A stretch of DNA of 48,345 nt, from NCBI RefSeq assembly GCF_900129005.1, contig NZ_FQUN01000029.1:1-48345 (forward strand), written 5' to 3'. A program made the position numbers and the translations under genes. Under the pieces are notes generated by a model. That model was not told the origin of the DNA and made no database searches. It was given only the letters and a program-made list of their open reading frames with translations. Shown piece by piece: positions 26,858-36,589 of the stretch (positions are counted from its first letter, which is position 1; each line of letters opens with the position of its first letter). The stretch comes from Leeuwenhoekiella marinoflava DSM 3653 (GTDB taxonomy: Bacteria; Bacteroidota; Bacteroidia; Flavobacteriales; Flavobacteriaceae).

Positions 26858-28591
26858 ATGATAAATTTTAACAAGATTACTACCGCTATACGATATGGTG
26901 TTTTTATACTTATAAGTATACTTTTCTATAGCTGTAATTCTAATGAATATGATACCTATAAGTCCCTCAAATTAGAAGAGGATGCCTATGCAATTATTCC
27001 TGCTCCTCAACAAATAACACCACAGCAGGGTGCTTTTATCTTAGATGAGAATACCGTGATCGAGGCAGCTGCATCAGCAACGAATGAGGCAAATTATCTA
27101 GTAGAAATTATTTATAATACTGCCGCACTTTCTATTACACCTGCTAAGGATGTAGAAAATAATAAACATCGTATTGTATTGGCACTTTCAGAAGAGGTTA
27201 GCGAAGAAGAAGGTTATATACTAGTAGTAAATTATGATACTATTTCGCTTAAAGCGAAAACTACAAAAGGACTCTTTTATGGGGTAGAAACACTACGTCA
27301 ACTCCTACTAGAAAAAGAAATAGACGGTAACAAGCACCAACTTATTCCGGCAGTAAAAATTACCGATGCCCCACGTTTTGCTTATCGCGGAATGATGCTA
27401 GATACGGGACGGTATTTTTATGATGTAGCTTTTGTAAAACAATTTATTGATCTAATTGCTTTACATAAAATGAATACGTTTCACTGGCACTTAACCGAAG
27501 ATCAAGGCTGGCGAATTGAGATTAAAAAGTACCCAAAACTTACCGAAGTAGGTGCGTGGCGTAATGGTACCGAAATAGGTAGAACACCCGGTGAAGAAAG
27601 CGATAATATTAAGCACGGTGGTTTTTATACGCAGGAGCAAATAAAAGAAGTTGTACACTATGCAGCACAACGACATATTACAATTATCCCTGAGATAGAT
27701 ATGCCGGGTCATAATGGAGCAGCAATTGCATCTTATCCGTTTTTAAGTTGCTTTCCTGAAGAGAAAACTAAAATGAACGACAATATAATTTCTGAGAAAA
27801 CCAAAGAAAAAATGGATGCAGGAGTTCATAAAGTGGTACAGGAATCGTGGGGAATAAAATCGGATGTGCTATGCGCAGGCAAGGAAAGCACCTATACATT
27901 TTACGAAAATGTGCTAAGCGAAGTAATGGAGTTGTTTCCGTCTGTTTATATACATATAGGTGGTGATGAGTGTTTAAAAGATAATTGGAAACGCTGTTCA
28001 GATTGTCAGCAAAAAATTAAACAATTAGAGCTCGAAGACGAAGAAGGTTTACAAAGTCACTTCATTCATCATATGGAGGCTTTTTTAAATAAAAAAGGAA
28101 AGAAGATTATAGGTTGGGACGAAATTCTCGAAGGTGGGTTAGCACCTAATGCTACGGTTATGTCTTGGCGTGGAGTGACTGGTGGCATAGAAGCAGCAAA
28201 ACTAGGTCAGGACGTTATTATGACACCCCGAGAGCCCTATTATTTTGATTATTATCAAGTAAACGATACCATAAACGAACCTTTAACAATAGGAGGAAGA
28301 GGTCCTAATACGGTTAAAGATGTATACACTTTTGAACCTATCCCAGCCGAACTGTCAGAAGAGGAGCAAAAAAATATTTTGGGCATTCAGGCCAATTTAT
28401 GGACTGAATATATAAGTACTCCAGATTATGCAGAATACATGTTATTACCTAGAATGACTGCGTTATCTGAGGTTGCATGGTCACCTAAAGACCAAGAGAA
28501 AAATTATGAAGAGTTTTTAACTCGCCTAACTAAGTTTAAGAAAAACTATGAATCGCGTGAGCTTAATTACGCAAAACATGTTTTTAATTAA
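26858..28591 (+). CDS. GH20 beta-N-acetylhexosaminidase, lipoprotein
   Basis: A lipoprotein signal (LFYSC) leads into the GH20 N-terminal domain and then the catalytic barrel. Family motifs are HWHLTEDQGWRIEIKKYP, PEIDMPGH and the catalytic Asp-Glu pair Asp370-Glu371 in IGGDE; WDEILEGG and NLWTEY follow. It would release terminal beta-GalNAc or beta-GlcNAc from oligosaccharides in the periplasm or at the surface. This fits removal of beta-linked GalNAc from chondroitin fragments after the GH88 step. At 577 residues it is a single-catalytic-domain enzyme. Confidence 0.94.
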   Translation: MINFNKITTAIRYGVFILISILFYSCNSNEYDTYKSLKLEEDAYAIIPAPQQITPQQGAFILDENTVIEAAASATNEANYLVEIIYNTAALSITPAKDVENNKHRIVLALSEEVSEEEGYILVVNYDTISLKAKTTKGLFYGVETLRQLLLEKEIDGNKHQLIPAVKITDAPRFAYRGMMLDTGRYFYDVAFVKQFIDLIALHKMNTFHWHLTEDQGWRIEIKKYPKLTEVGAWRNGTEIGRTPGEESDNIKHGGFYTQEQIKEVVHYAAQRHITIIPEIDMPGHNGAAIASYPFLSCFPEEKTKMNDNIISEKTKEKMDAGVHKVVQESWGIKSDVLCAGKESTYTFYENVLSEVMELFPSVYIHIGGDECLKDNWKRCSDCQQKIKQLELEDEEGLQSHFIHHMEAFLNKKGKKIIGWDEILEGGLAPNATVMSWRGVTGGIEAAKLGQDVIMTPREPYYFDYYQVNDTINEPLTIGGRGPNTVKDVYTFEPIPAELSEEEQKNILGIQANLWTEYISTPDYAEYMLLPRMTALSEVAWSPKDQEKNYEEFLTRLTKFKKNYESRELNYAKHVFN

Positions 28592-28662
28592 GTAATTAAA
28601 CCTTTCAACGCGCTCAATTTTAATTTATGAAGGTATAATCAGCATCCTATAAAATCATCATT

Positions 28663-30984
28663 ATGTACAAAAAAACTATTTATTATCTACTGTTTTCTGT
28701 GGTTACTAGTTTGTGTTGCACAACCGGTTTAACTGCTCAGGAAACACCTCAAATCTGGAAAAAATACATTGGAGAAATCAATGATTCAGAAGTTCCGGAT
28801 TTGCCAAACTATAGTTATGCAGGCTATAAACTGGGAGAAGAAGCCATACCAGACAGCAATGCTCCTGTATATGATGTTACCGATTATGGTGCAATTGCAA
28901 ATGATTATTTATCTGATGTAGCTGCTATTAAAGCAGCAATTACTGCTGCAGAAAATTCTGGGGGTGGGGTTGTGTTTTTTCCTAAAGGTGAATTTATTGT
29001 CAATGCCACTGCTGGCAATGATGCGTCAATAGTAATTGGTGGTTCGCACATTGTTTTAAAGGGCAGTGGCTCAGGACAAGGAGGCACGGTAATTACAATG
29101 CAAAATGTAATGGCTCAAGAGCCGGGAATGACAGGTGAATGGGAGTGTAATCCCATGTTTCAATTTGTAACTCCGGAAAATGCTTCAGCTCCTGCTAACC
29201 TTACTGCAGACAGTGATAAAGGAACTAATTATGTAACTGTAGATGATGTAAGTGTATTAAATGGTTATAAGTATGTGCGCCTGTATATGGCTCCTAATAC
29301 AGCCGCCAATAATCTGTATCTTGACGGTAAAACCCCGTTAAATAGTATATGGACGAGTATTAATCAAACCGGAGTAGAAGCAAAAGAGTTTCACGAGATA
29401 GATCATATCACAGGAAACAAAGTTTATTTTAAAGATGAATTTATAAATGATATAAAATTTGCTCACGGGTGGACGATTGAGGGGTGGAATATGATTGAAG
29501 AATCGGGTTTTGAAGACATACACTTTAAAGCCAAATTTAGAGGTCCGTTTGTTCATCATAAAAACTATGAACACGATGCAGGATGGCGAGTTATTCGCCT
29601 TACAAATACTGCACACAGTTGGGTGAGACGTTCTCGGTTTTCAAATGTGTCATTAATTGCATCTACGGTAGATTGTTATGCGTTATCTTTTGTTGAGCTG
29701 CTTCTAGATGGTAATAGAGGACACAGTACCGTAGATATAGCTAAAGCATCCAGAACTTTAGCCGGTCTTATCTGGGACAATACTAATAATGGACAATTTC
29801 ATGGGATTAATATGTCTGGTGCTACTACCGGGTCTGTTGCCTGGCGAGTAGAGTCTATTTATGGTAGAGGTATCGATTTTCACGGCAGTTTTCCCAGATC
29901 TAACCTTTTTGATGTATATCAAGAATATAATGTCGTAGGTAATGGTGGTTCTACAGCATATCTGCCTAACCATCTGGGGGGATTAACACTTTGGAATCTC
30001 AGCAAAGAGGGTCCGGCTGTAACCGATTACGATTTTTGGATGTTTTGTAATTATTGTGCTGCAGTGGTTGCAAATCCTATAATAGTAGGGTTTCATAGGA
30101 CTGAAACTACTTTTTTGCAAGACAATATAAAATATGAAGAAAGTAACGGTACAAAGGTCTTTCCAGAGTCTTTATATGAGGCACAATTAGAACACCGATT
30201 AGATACAAAACCAGCCTGGATTGATGCTGCAATTTTAGAATTTGAAGAATTAAAAGAACAGTGGTATCCCAGTGTAGGAGAATCAGATTATACAGAAACT
30301 ATAAATAATTTGGTTTTAAATGGATGGGGAAGTGAGACCTACACAGGAGATAATGGTTTTGTATGGAATGTAAATGCAAAAGGAGTAACTGATTATATAG
30401 ATGCATCAAAAGAAGTTTATTTTCAAAAAGGGGTTACCGGTATAACTTCAAATTCTATTAGTGGAGGTATAAACTCATTTTCTATTGAATGTAAAAATCT
30501 TTGGGACATCACCGAAGAGCGTAAAGTAGAATTACTTGTAAATGGTGAAATTGTGGGAGCTATGCAACATACAGGAGAGCGTACTTATATTTTTAAAGTT
30601 AATGATATTAATATAGAGGGAGATGTTGTAATCGCTATTAGAAATGCAAGCACCCCCGAACCTGGACAGGATTTTAGAAAATTAGCTATTGCATTTGATA
30701 ACATTAACTGGACTAGGAATACATCTCTTCCTATTGCTGATAAAAACTACGTGAAGGCTAGTTTATATCCCAATCCTTCAGACAACGGAATTTACACGTT
30801 AACTGTAAAAGAACTTGCAATTGCAAAAATTCATGATTTACAAGGACGATTTATTAAGCAATCAATACCATTAAATACGGGTGATAATACACTAGATATA
30901 TCAAATGTAGATACAGGTATCTACCTGCTTACATTAACTACTAATTCTGGGGTAACTACCAGTTTAAAGTTGATACGGAACTGA
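28663..30984 (+). CDS. Secreted beta-helix protein (DUF4955/pectate-lyase-like) with T9SS sorting tail
   Basis: A signal peptide ends near LTAQE. A pectate-lyase-3/GH28-type right-handed beta-helix begins at about residue 65 (YDVTDYGAIANDYLSDVAAI) with GGGVVFFPKGEF, and continues with HHKNYEHDAGWRVIRL and WVRRSRFSNVS. The middle region after about residue 500 (YEAQLEHRLDTKPAWID) matches what I recall of DUF4955 proteins. A type IX secretion tail closes it (SLYPNPSDNG, then GIYLLTLTTN, LKLIRN). It is therefore probably released or attached at the surface. No catalytic residues can be assigned and it does not show the PL6 chondroitinase B motifs. It may be a glycan-active enzyme of an undefined family. 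Confidence 0.85.
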   Translation: MYKKTIYYLLFSVVTSLCCTTGLTAQETPQIWKKYIGEINDSEVPDLPNYSYAGYKLGEEAIPDSNAPVYDVTDYGAIANDYLSDVAAIKAAITAAENSGGGVVFFPKGEFIVNATAGNDASIVIGGSHIVLKGSGSGQGGTVITMQNVMAQEPGMTGEWECNPMFQFVTPENASAPANLTADSDKGTNYVTVDDVSVLNGYKYVRLYMAPNTAANNLYLDGKTPLNSIWTSINQTGVEAKEFHEIDHITGNKVYFKDEFINDIKFAHGWTIEGWNMIEESGFEDIHFKAKFRGPFVHHKNYEHDAGWRVIRLTNTAHSWVRRSRFSNVSLIASTVDCYALSFVELLLDGNRGHSTVDIAKASRTLAGLIWDNTNNGQFHGINMSGATTGSVAWRVESIYGRGIDFHGSFPRSNLFDVYQEYNVVGNGGSTAYLPNHLGGLTLWNLSKEGPAVTDYDFWMFCNYCAAVVANPIIVGFHRTETTFLQDNIKYEESNGTKVFPESLYEAQLEHRLDTKPAWIDAAILEFEELKEQWYPSVGESDYTETINNLVLNGWGSETYTGDNGFVWNVNAKGVTDYIDASKEVYFQKGVTGITSNSISGGINSFSIECKNLWDITEERKVELLVNGEIVGAMQHTGERTYIFKVNDINIEGDVVIAIRNASTPEPGQDFRKLAIAFDNINWTRNTSLPIADKNYVKASLYPNPSDNGIYTLTVKELAIAKIHDLQGRFIKQSIPLNTGDNTLDISNVDTGIYLLTLTTNSGVTTSLKLIRN

Positions 30985-31420
30985 TTAACTTAAAAATAAT
31001 GAGGCCCTTTTATTTGTGGAAAGTTTTCAGCTTAAATTAAGTTCAGATAATATTTGTAAGTAAAAGTTAATTCTTTTAGTTTATGTAGGAAAGCATCAAT
31101 AATTCGCAACTAGAATAAAAAGCTCTTTATGCTTATAGGGGAGGGACGTATTACTTGTTATGAAATCAAAGTTGAGAACTAAACCTTTCTGGGATTATTT
31201 GACTTCAATAATACTGTCGTTAGAGGCTTAGATTATTTTTTATATTTTTATACTACCAAAGACGATCAAAATAGATCATTTTGAATGTTCTTTTAAGTAT
31301 AGTGAATTGTTCGGTGAATAAAATGTTTTTTTATCGGTTAGATACAGGAAATACAGGGATTAAGGGGTTTTCTAAATTACCTGCCACCCCGACTTTTTAA
31401 CATATTAAAATATGTTATTC

Positions 31421-31463
31421 AAAAGGGTAATTATATGATAAACATATAGTTATCCTTTTTTTT
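31421..31463 (+). terminator. Terminator-like 17-bp hairpin with T tract
   Basis: Positions 31421-31437 pair with 31443-31459 along 17 positions, including two G-U pairs, around a 5-base loop, followed by an 8-T run. It could end readthrough from the PUL or insulate the integrase promoter. It lies about 440 bp after the last PUL stop, so its partner transcript is uncertain. Confidence 0.7.
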
Positions 31464-31497
31464 GTGCTTCAATTTAACACAATTAACCATATTTAAA

Positions 31498-31546
31498 TCG
31501 TGAGCTCATCGTGAGTTTTAGATACAAATCGTGAGTTAATCGTGAG
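31498..31546 (+). repeat. Four TCGTGAG repeats upstream of the integrase
   Basis: TCGTGAG starts at 31498, 31509, 31529 and 31540, so the spacings are 11, 20 and 11 bp and all copies lie on about the same face of the helix. The unit is a pair repeated twice (TCGTGAGNTNATCGTGAGTT). This resembles arm-type integrase-binding sites or autoregulatory sites ahead of a mobile-element integrase. Confidence 0.7.
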
Positions 31547-31644
31547 TTCATTTTTTGTATATTACGTATTGAATTTGCTTTTCAGCAAATAAGGTAGTTT
31601 GACTTTCGTATTTAATCATTGTTTCATTTAAACAGTATACTACG

Positions 31645-32847
31645 ATGCGTACTACTCAAACATTCTCTATCTCTTTTTTCATTCGAAAAAAGAAAAACCA
31701 GCCAGATCAAGCCCTTATTTACACGCGTATTACCGTAAATGGTAAATCAAAAGAAGTTAGCCTAAAACGAGCCCTACATACAGAAAAGTGGAATCAGACT
31801 GCTTGCAAAATGATAGGAACGAGTATTGAATCACAACAGGTAAATCGTAAAATCGATGATGTTCGTTCTAAATTGTATAATATCTATGAAGAGCTATTAC
31901 GGGATGAGCAAATTATAGATGCTGAAATCATAAAGAATAGATTTCTAGGTATTGACAAAACTCATAATACCCTCATTTCTCTCTTGGATTATCATAATCT
32001 TAATATGAAGAGCGTATTAAAGTATGGGACTCTTAAAAATTATAACACTACAGAAAGTTACTTAAAGGAATATCTAAAAAGTAGTCTGAAAGTTTCAGAC
32101 TTATATCTAAAACATATCGATTATGAATTTACACTAGGCTTTGAAAGGTTCTTAAGAGCTAAAGCTTCTTTAAATAATAATGGAGTAATGAAGCATATGG
32201 AGCGTTTTAAAAAAGTAATGCGGTTAGCTGTAGATTTGGATTGGATTGAAAAGAATCCGACTTTACGGTTTAAACTTCGCTTTGATAAGGTAGATATGAT
32301 TTATCTCAACAAGCAAGACTTGAGTAAGTTGAAAAATGCAACTTTTAATAAAGTAACACACACCACCACTAGAGACATTTTTGTATTTGCCTGCTACACA
32401 GGTTTAGCCTTTGCAGATACAAAATCATTAAAAAAGGATAATTTACAAATAGGTATAGATGGTAAAAAGTGGATTTATACCCGACGATTAAAAACTAATA
32501 CTCAAGTAAGAATACCGCTCTTGAATGAGGCTGAGATCATTTTAGATTTCTATAAAAATCATCCAAGAGTTATTCATAGTGATTTACTATTACCCGTCTA
32601 TTCTAATCAGAAAATAAATCAATATTTGAAAGAGATAGCTATTAAACTAAAAATCAAAAAGAAACTAAGTTTTCATACGGCCAGGCACACTTTTGCAACG
32701 ACAGTAACTCTGGCAAATGGAGTTCCAATAGAAACGGTTTCTAAAATCTTAGGGCATCACAAAATAGCTACAACACAGATTTATGCCAGAGTCATAGATT
32801 CTAAAATTTCAAATGATATAGATGTATTGAGGGAAAAGTTGGGATAA
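31645..32847 (+). CDS. Tyrosine recombinase / integrase (Bacteroidota mobile-element type)
   Basis: An N-terminal arm-binding domain (SFFIRKKKNQPDQALIYTRI) and a SAM-like core-binding domain precede the catalytic domain. Catalytic residues are His344 and Arg347 in HTARHTF, His371 in LGHHK and nucleophile Tyr380 in IYARV. The usual first arginine is an alanine (Ala255 in YTGLAFAD), a substitution typical of this Bacteroidota integrase family; IntDOT of CTnDOT also lacks it. The 400-residue length is normal. The phased TCGTGAG repeats just upstream are probable arm sites. It marks the edge of an integrated element, although no duplicated attachment site was identified. Confidence 0.93.
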   Translation: MRTTQTFSISFFIRKKKNQPDQALIYTRITVNGKSKEVSLKRALHTEKWNQTACKMIGTSIESQQVNRKIDDVRSKLYNIYEELLRDEQIIDAEIIKNRFLGIDKTHNTLISLLDYHNLNMKSVLKYGTLKNYNTTESYLKEYLKSSLKVSDLYLKHIDYEFTLGFERFLRAKASLNNNGVMKHMERFKKVMRLAVDLDWIEKNPTLRFKLRFDKVDMIYLNKQDLSKLKNATFNKVTHTTTRDIFVFACYTGLAFADTKSLKKDNLQIGIDGKKWIYTRRLKTNTQVRIPLLNEAEIILDFYKNHPRVIHSDLLLPVYSNQKINQYLKEIAIKLKIKKKLSFHTARHTFATTVTLANGVPIETVSKILGHHKIATTQIYARVIDSKISNDIDVLREKLG

Positions 32848-32910
32848 TAAGATTTTAAATTTCGTTTTTAGTTCAATCAGATCTGAAATTCAGGAATAAT
32901 AGTTTTAAGG

Positions 32911-32928
32911 AATTTAATGCATTAAATT
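32911..32928. repeat. Perfect 18-bp palindrome between convergent genes
   Basis: AATTTAATGCATTAAATT reads identically on both strands and lies between the stops of the integrase and the AraC-type gene. It is AT-rich with no T run beyond it, so a terminator is weakly supported. An integrase core site is possible. Confidence 0.5.
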
Positions 32929-32936
32929 AAAACCTA

Positions 32937-33830
32937 TTAATTTAAATTCCTATAAGCGCTAGGTGTATATCCGGTATTTTTCTTAAATAACCTATTAAAA
33001 TGCTGTGGATATTTAAACCCCAGTTCATAAGCGACTTGACTTATAGATTTATCAGCATCAAAAATGCGGTCTTTTGCGAGGTCAATTAGTTTTAAGTGAA
33101 TGTGATCTATAGCAGATTTTCCGGTTTCTTTTTTGATGAGATCACCCAGATAATTTGCAGATAAATTCAATTCTTCAGCAAAATAAGATACAGAAGGAAG
33201 TCCGATTTTTTGTGGCTTTTCAGAATTGAAGTAAGCATGAAGCATGCGTTCAAAGTTTGAAACAACACCTTGGCTTAAAACTTCTCGGGTGATAAACTGG
33301 CGCTCATAAAAACGCTCACAGTAATTTAGAAGTAACTCTATGGTATTGCATACGATCTGTTTACTGTGTTTATCTATAGACTGTTCTAGTTCATAATCTA
33401 TTTTAGAAAAGAGATCCTTTACGATCTGTTGCTCCTTTTCAGAAAGGTGAAGCGCTTCGTTCAGTTCATACGAAAAAAATGTATAGGAATGAATTTTAGA
33501 GGCAAGGGGAGTTCCTTTAATAAAATCCGCGTGAAAGAGTAAGGCATTACCTTTAGGATTGTAATCCTTTTGACTTTTGATTTCAACCGCTTGTCCCGGC
33601 CCCATAAAGACTAAAGTGCCCGCTTCATAATCATAGGTATTACGCCCGTATTGTAATTCTCCACAGTTTACACCCTTTAGAAAAATAGCATAAAAACCAA
33701 AGTTGAATTTTCCGCTTTTTAAGGGTTTTGCATCGGCACTATCAAAACATGTAATTAACGGGTGCCTGTTAGGAATATCCTTTAATGCATTATACTGTGA
33801 TATCGTTTCTACTTTCAGAATGTCTTTCAT
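32937..33830 (-). CDS. AraC-family transcriptional regulator
   Basis: A cupin-like sensor domain (MKDILKVETISQYNAL, then HPLITCFD and YDYEAGTLVFMGPGQ) is followed by a C-terminal AraC double helix-turn-helix. Its hallmark is the second helix ISQVAYELGFKYPQHFNRLFKKNTGYTPSAYR, split here as ISQVAYELGF and FNRLFKKNTGYTPSAYR. I place the start at the ATG at 33830; an upstream in-frame ATG at 33893 would add 21 residues unlike the family. It diverges from the aldo/keto reductase gene and probably controls the redox operon through the 158-bp shared leader. Confidence 0.9.
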   Translation of the reverse strand: MKDILKVETISQYNALKDIPNRHPLITCFDSADAKPLKSGKFNFGFYAIFLKGVNCGELQYGRNTYDYEAGTLVFMGPGQAVEIKSQKDYNPKGNALLFHADFIKGTPLASKIHSYTFFSYELNEALHLSEKEQQIVKDLFSKIDYELEQSIDKHSKQIVCNTIELLLNYCERFYERQFITREVLSQGVVSNFERMLHAYFNSEKPQKIGLPSVSYFAEELNLSANYLGDLIKKETGKSAIDHIHLKLIDLAKDRIFDADKSISQVAYELGFKYPQHFNRLFKKNTGYTPSAYRNLN

Positions 33831-33982
33831 AAACCAAATGCCATTGTTTACCAGCAAATATACCGAACTGGTTTTAAGAATTTTGGAACTCACGCTGCAA
33901 ACGGTAAAAATGGTAATAAAGGAAGTAATTTATATACAACCAAGAGCGGTAAAGTAATTGAACTTTGTAAGGAACAAAATAA

Positions 33983-34972
<990 letters not shown>

Positions 34973-34994
34973 TTGACTTTAAAAATAGAATAGA

Positions 34995-35450
34995 ATGAAA
35001 AACACATATAAAATAGTAGGATTTTTTATGTTCCTCTTTACTCAGGTAGGCTTTTCACAGGATAGTGATGTAGCAAAACAGGTTAAAGAACTTTCCATAA
35101 ATAAATGGCAGTGGATGGCAGATAAAGATGTAGATAAGCTTAAAAACTTATTTGATGATGATGCTCGTTTTGTGCATATGAGCGGCTCTTGGGACAAGAA
35201 AAGAGAATTAGAGATCATAGAAAGCGGGAGTATCTGGTACAAGCAAGCAAATGTGCATGATACTGTTGTAAAAGAATTTGGAGAAACAGTAATCGTCTGG
35301 AATCGAATTACACTAGTGGCGCATGTGCGAGGCGATGATGTTTCAACCGAGTTTACAGTAACTGAAGTGTATCAAATGCAAAATGATGCCTGGAAGCTGC
35401 TTGACTTAACGTTTAGTAGCGTTCGTGATACTCATAAAATCGTTCATTAA
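34995..35450 (+). CDS. Secreted nuclear-transport-factor-2-like protein (DUF4440), copy 1
   Basis: This small exported protein has a signal ending near GFSQD and an NTF2-like fold of about 125 residues. The repeated pattern is KWQWMADKDVDKLKNLF, RFVHMSGSW, ESGSIWYKQA and TEVYQMQNDAWKLLDLTFS. It is clearly related to the next gene and the two appear to be a tandem duplication. Proteins of this fold bind small molecules or act as isomerases or hydrolases. Its role here is unknown. Confidence 0.85.
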   Translation: MKNTYKIVGFFMFLFTQVGFSQDSDVAKQVKELSINKWQWMADKDVDKLKNLFDDDARFVHMSGSWDKKRELEIIESGSIWYKQANVHDTVVKEFGETVIVWNRITLVAHVRGDDVSTEFTVTEVYQMQNDAWKLLDLTFSSVRDTHKIVH

Positions 35451-35461
35451 AAATTAAAATT

Positions 35462-35917
35462 ATGAAACAGCTAAAAGTTGTAAAGAATGTGGTTTTGGTC
35501 TTAATGGTTTTAATGACCATTCAATTACATGCGCAGGATACCGAATCTAAAATTAAAGAGCTATCCGCAAACAAATGGCAATGGATGGCAGATAAAAATG
35601 TAAGTGAACTTAAAGATTTTTTTCATCCTCAAGCTCAGTTTGTACATATGGGCGGCAGTTGGGGTACAGATCGCGAATTAGCAATTATAGGTAGTGGAGG
35701 AATCTGGTATAAAAAAGCAGACGTTCATAGTGTATCAGTTGATGTAATCGGTGATACGGCAATTCTTTTGAATCAAATTACACTTTTAGCTGAAGTAGGA
35801 GGTAAAGAAGTAACTAATCCTTTTATGGTAACTGAGGTTTATGTAAAAGAAGAAAGTGGCTGGAAGCTGGCGAACTTGTCGTTTGTGAAACTGTTAACAA
35901 GACAACCCGGAGAATAA
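35462..35917 (+). CDS. Secreted nuclear-transport-factor-2-like protein (DUF4440), copy 2
   Basis: A paralogue of the preceding gene, exactly the same length (151 residues), starting 11 bp after it. The shared core is KWQWMADKNVSELKDFF, QFVHMGGSWGTDRELAII and TEVYVKEESGWKLANLSF. The signal peptide ends near LHAQD. Several positions have diverged, so the two copies may bind different ligands or form a heterodimer. Confidence 0.85.
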   Translation: MKQLKVVKNVVLVLMVLMTIQLHAQDTESKIKELSANKWQWMADKNVSELKDFFHPQAQFVHMGGSWGTDRELAIIGSGGIWYKKADVHSVSVDVIGDTAILLNQITLLAEVGGKEVTNPFMVTEVYVKEESGWKLANLSFVKLLTRQPGE

Positions 35918-35924
35918 AAAAATA

Positions 35925-36530
35925 ATGAGATATATAGTTTTACTAACAATTTTATTATCTGTTTCCTGTATGGGCCAGGCAGATAATCCTTTGGGAAAAC
36001 CTATAGAAAATAAAACACAGCATATTTTGATTGTTTATTTGTCGCGAACAAATAATACCCGGGCGGTAGCTCAAATGATACAGAAAAAAACCGGTGGTGA
36101 AATGACTGCTATAGAACTGCAAGACCCTTACCCTGAGAACTATCAGGAAATTGTAGCTCAGGTAGCAGAAGAAAACGAAACCGGTTTTTTACCTCCTTTA
36201 CAAACTAAAATTAATAATCTGGATCATTATGATACGGTTTTTATAGGGTTTCCCACCTGGGGAATGCAACTCCCACCACCTATAAAAAGTTTTTTGACAG
36301 AATATAATCTTTCAGGTAAAACCATTATACCATTTAATACCAATGCTGGATACGGTTTGGGCAGCACCATAAGAACGATTAATGAATTGTGTCCTAATTC
36401 TAAAATAGTGGAAGCATTTTCGGTAGAAGGAGGCATAGAACGGGACGGGATCCTCTTTGTTATGGAAGGAGAAAAAGCAGCACAAGTAGAAGAAAAGTTA
36501 GATGATTGGCTGGCTAAGATCGTCTTCTAA
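35925..36530 (+). CDS. Flavodoxin-family lipoprotein
   Basis: A lipoprotein signal (LLSVSC) precedes a flavodoxin fold. The FMN phosphate-binding loop is YLSRTNNTRAVA, and the isoalloxazine loops appear as FIGFPTWGMQLPPP and FNTNAGYGLGST. This places a flavin electron carrier or quinone reductase-like protein in the envelope, which is less common than the cytoplasmic form. It lies 7 bp after DUF4440 copy 2, in the same operon. Confidence 0.9.
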   Translation: MRYIVLLTILLSVSCMGQADNPLGKPIENKTQHILIVYLSRTNNTRAVAQMIQKKTGGEMTAIELQDPYPENYQEIVAQVAEENETGFLPPLQTKINNLDHYDTVFIGFPTWGMQLPPPIKSFLTEYNLSGKTIIPFNTNAGYGLGSTIRTINELCPNSKIVEAFSVEGGIERDGILFVMEGEKAAQVEEKLDDWLAKIVF

Positions 36531-36589
36531 AAAAAAGAATCATAAAAAAATTTAATGTAAAACAGTCAACCCTTTTAATTGTAATAAGT

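Larger units (their letters stand above)
30985..31644. other. 660-bp gap at the left edge of the integrase region
   Basis: No gene was found. The gap holds an 18-base hairpin AACATATTAAAATATGTT (31399-31416), a strong terminator-like stem (31421-31463) and four TCGTGAG repeats (31498-31546) before the integrase. This is where the PUL ends and the mobile region seems to begin. Confidence 0.6.

Noticed and set aside
28663-30984. Assignment as PL6 chondroitinase B
   Set aside because: The beta-helix is there, but the PL6 catalytic Lys/Arg pattern was not seen, and the domain order matches DUF4955 instead.
31498-31546. CRISPR-like short repeats
   Set aside because: Units are only 7 bp with 4-13 bp between them, far too short for a CRISPR array; the phasing fits protein-binding sites.
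33831-33893. Longer start for the AraC-type regulator
   Set aside because: The extra 21 residues do not look like the family, whose proteins usually begin at the MKDIL-type segment.
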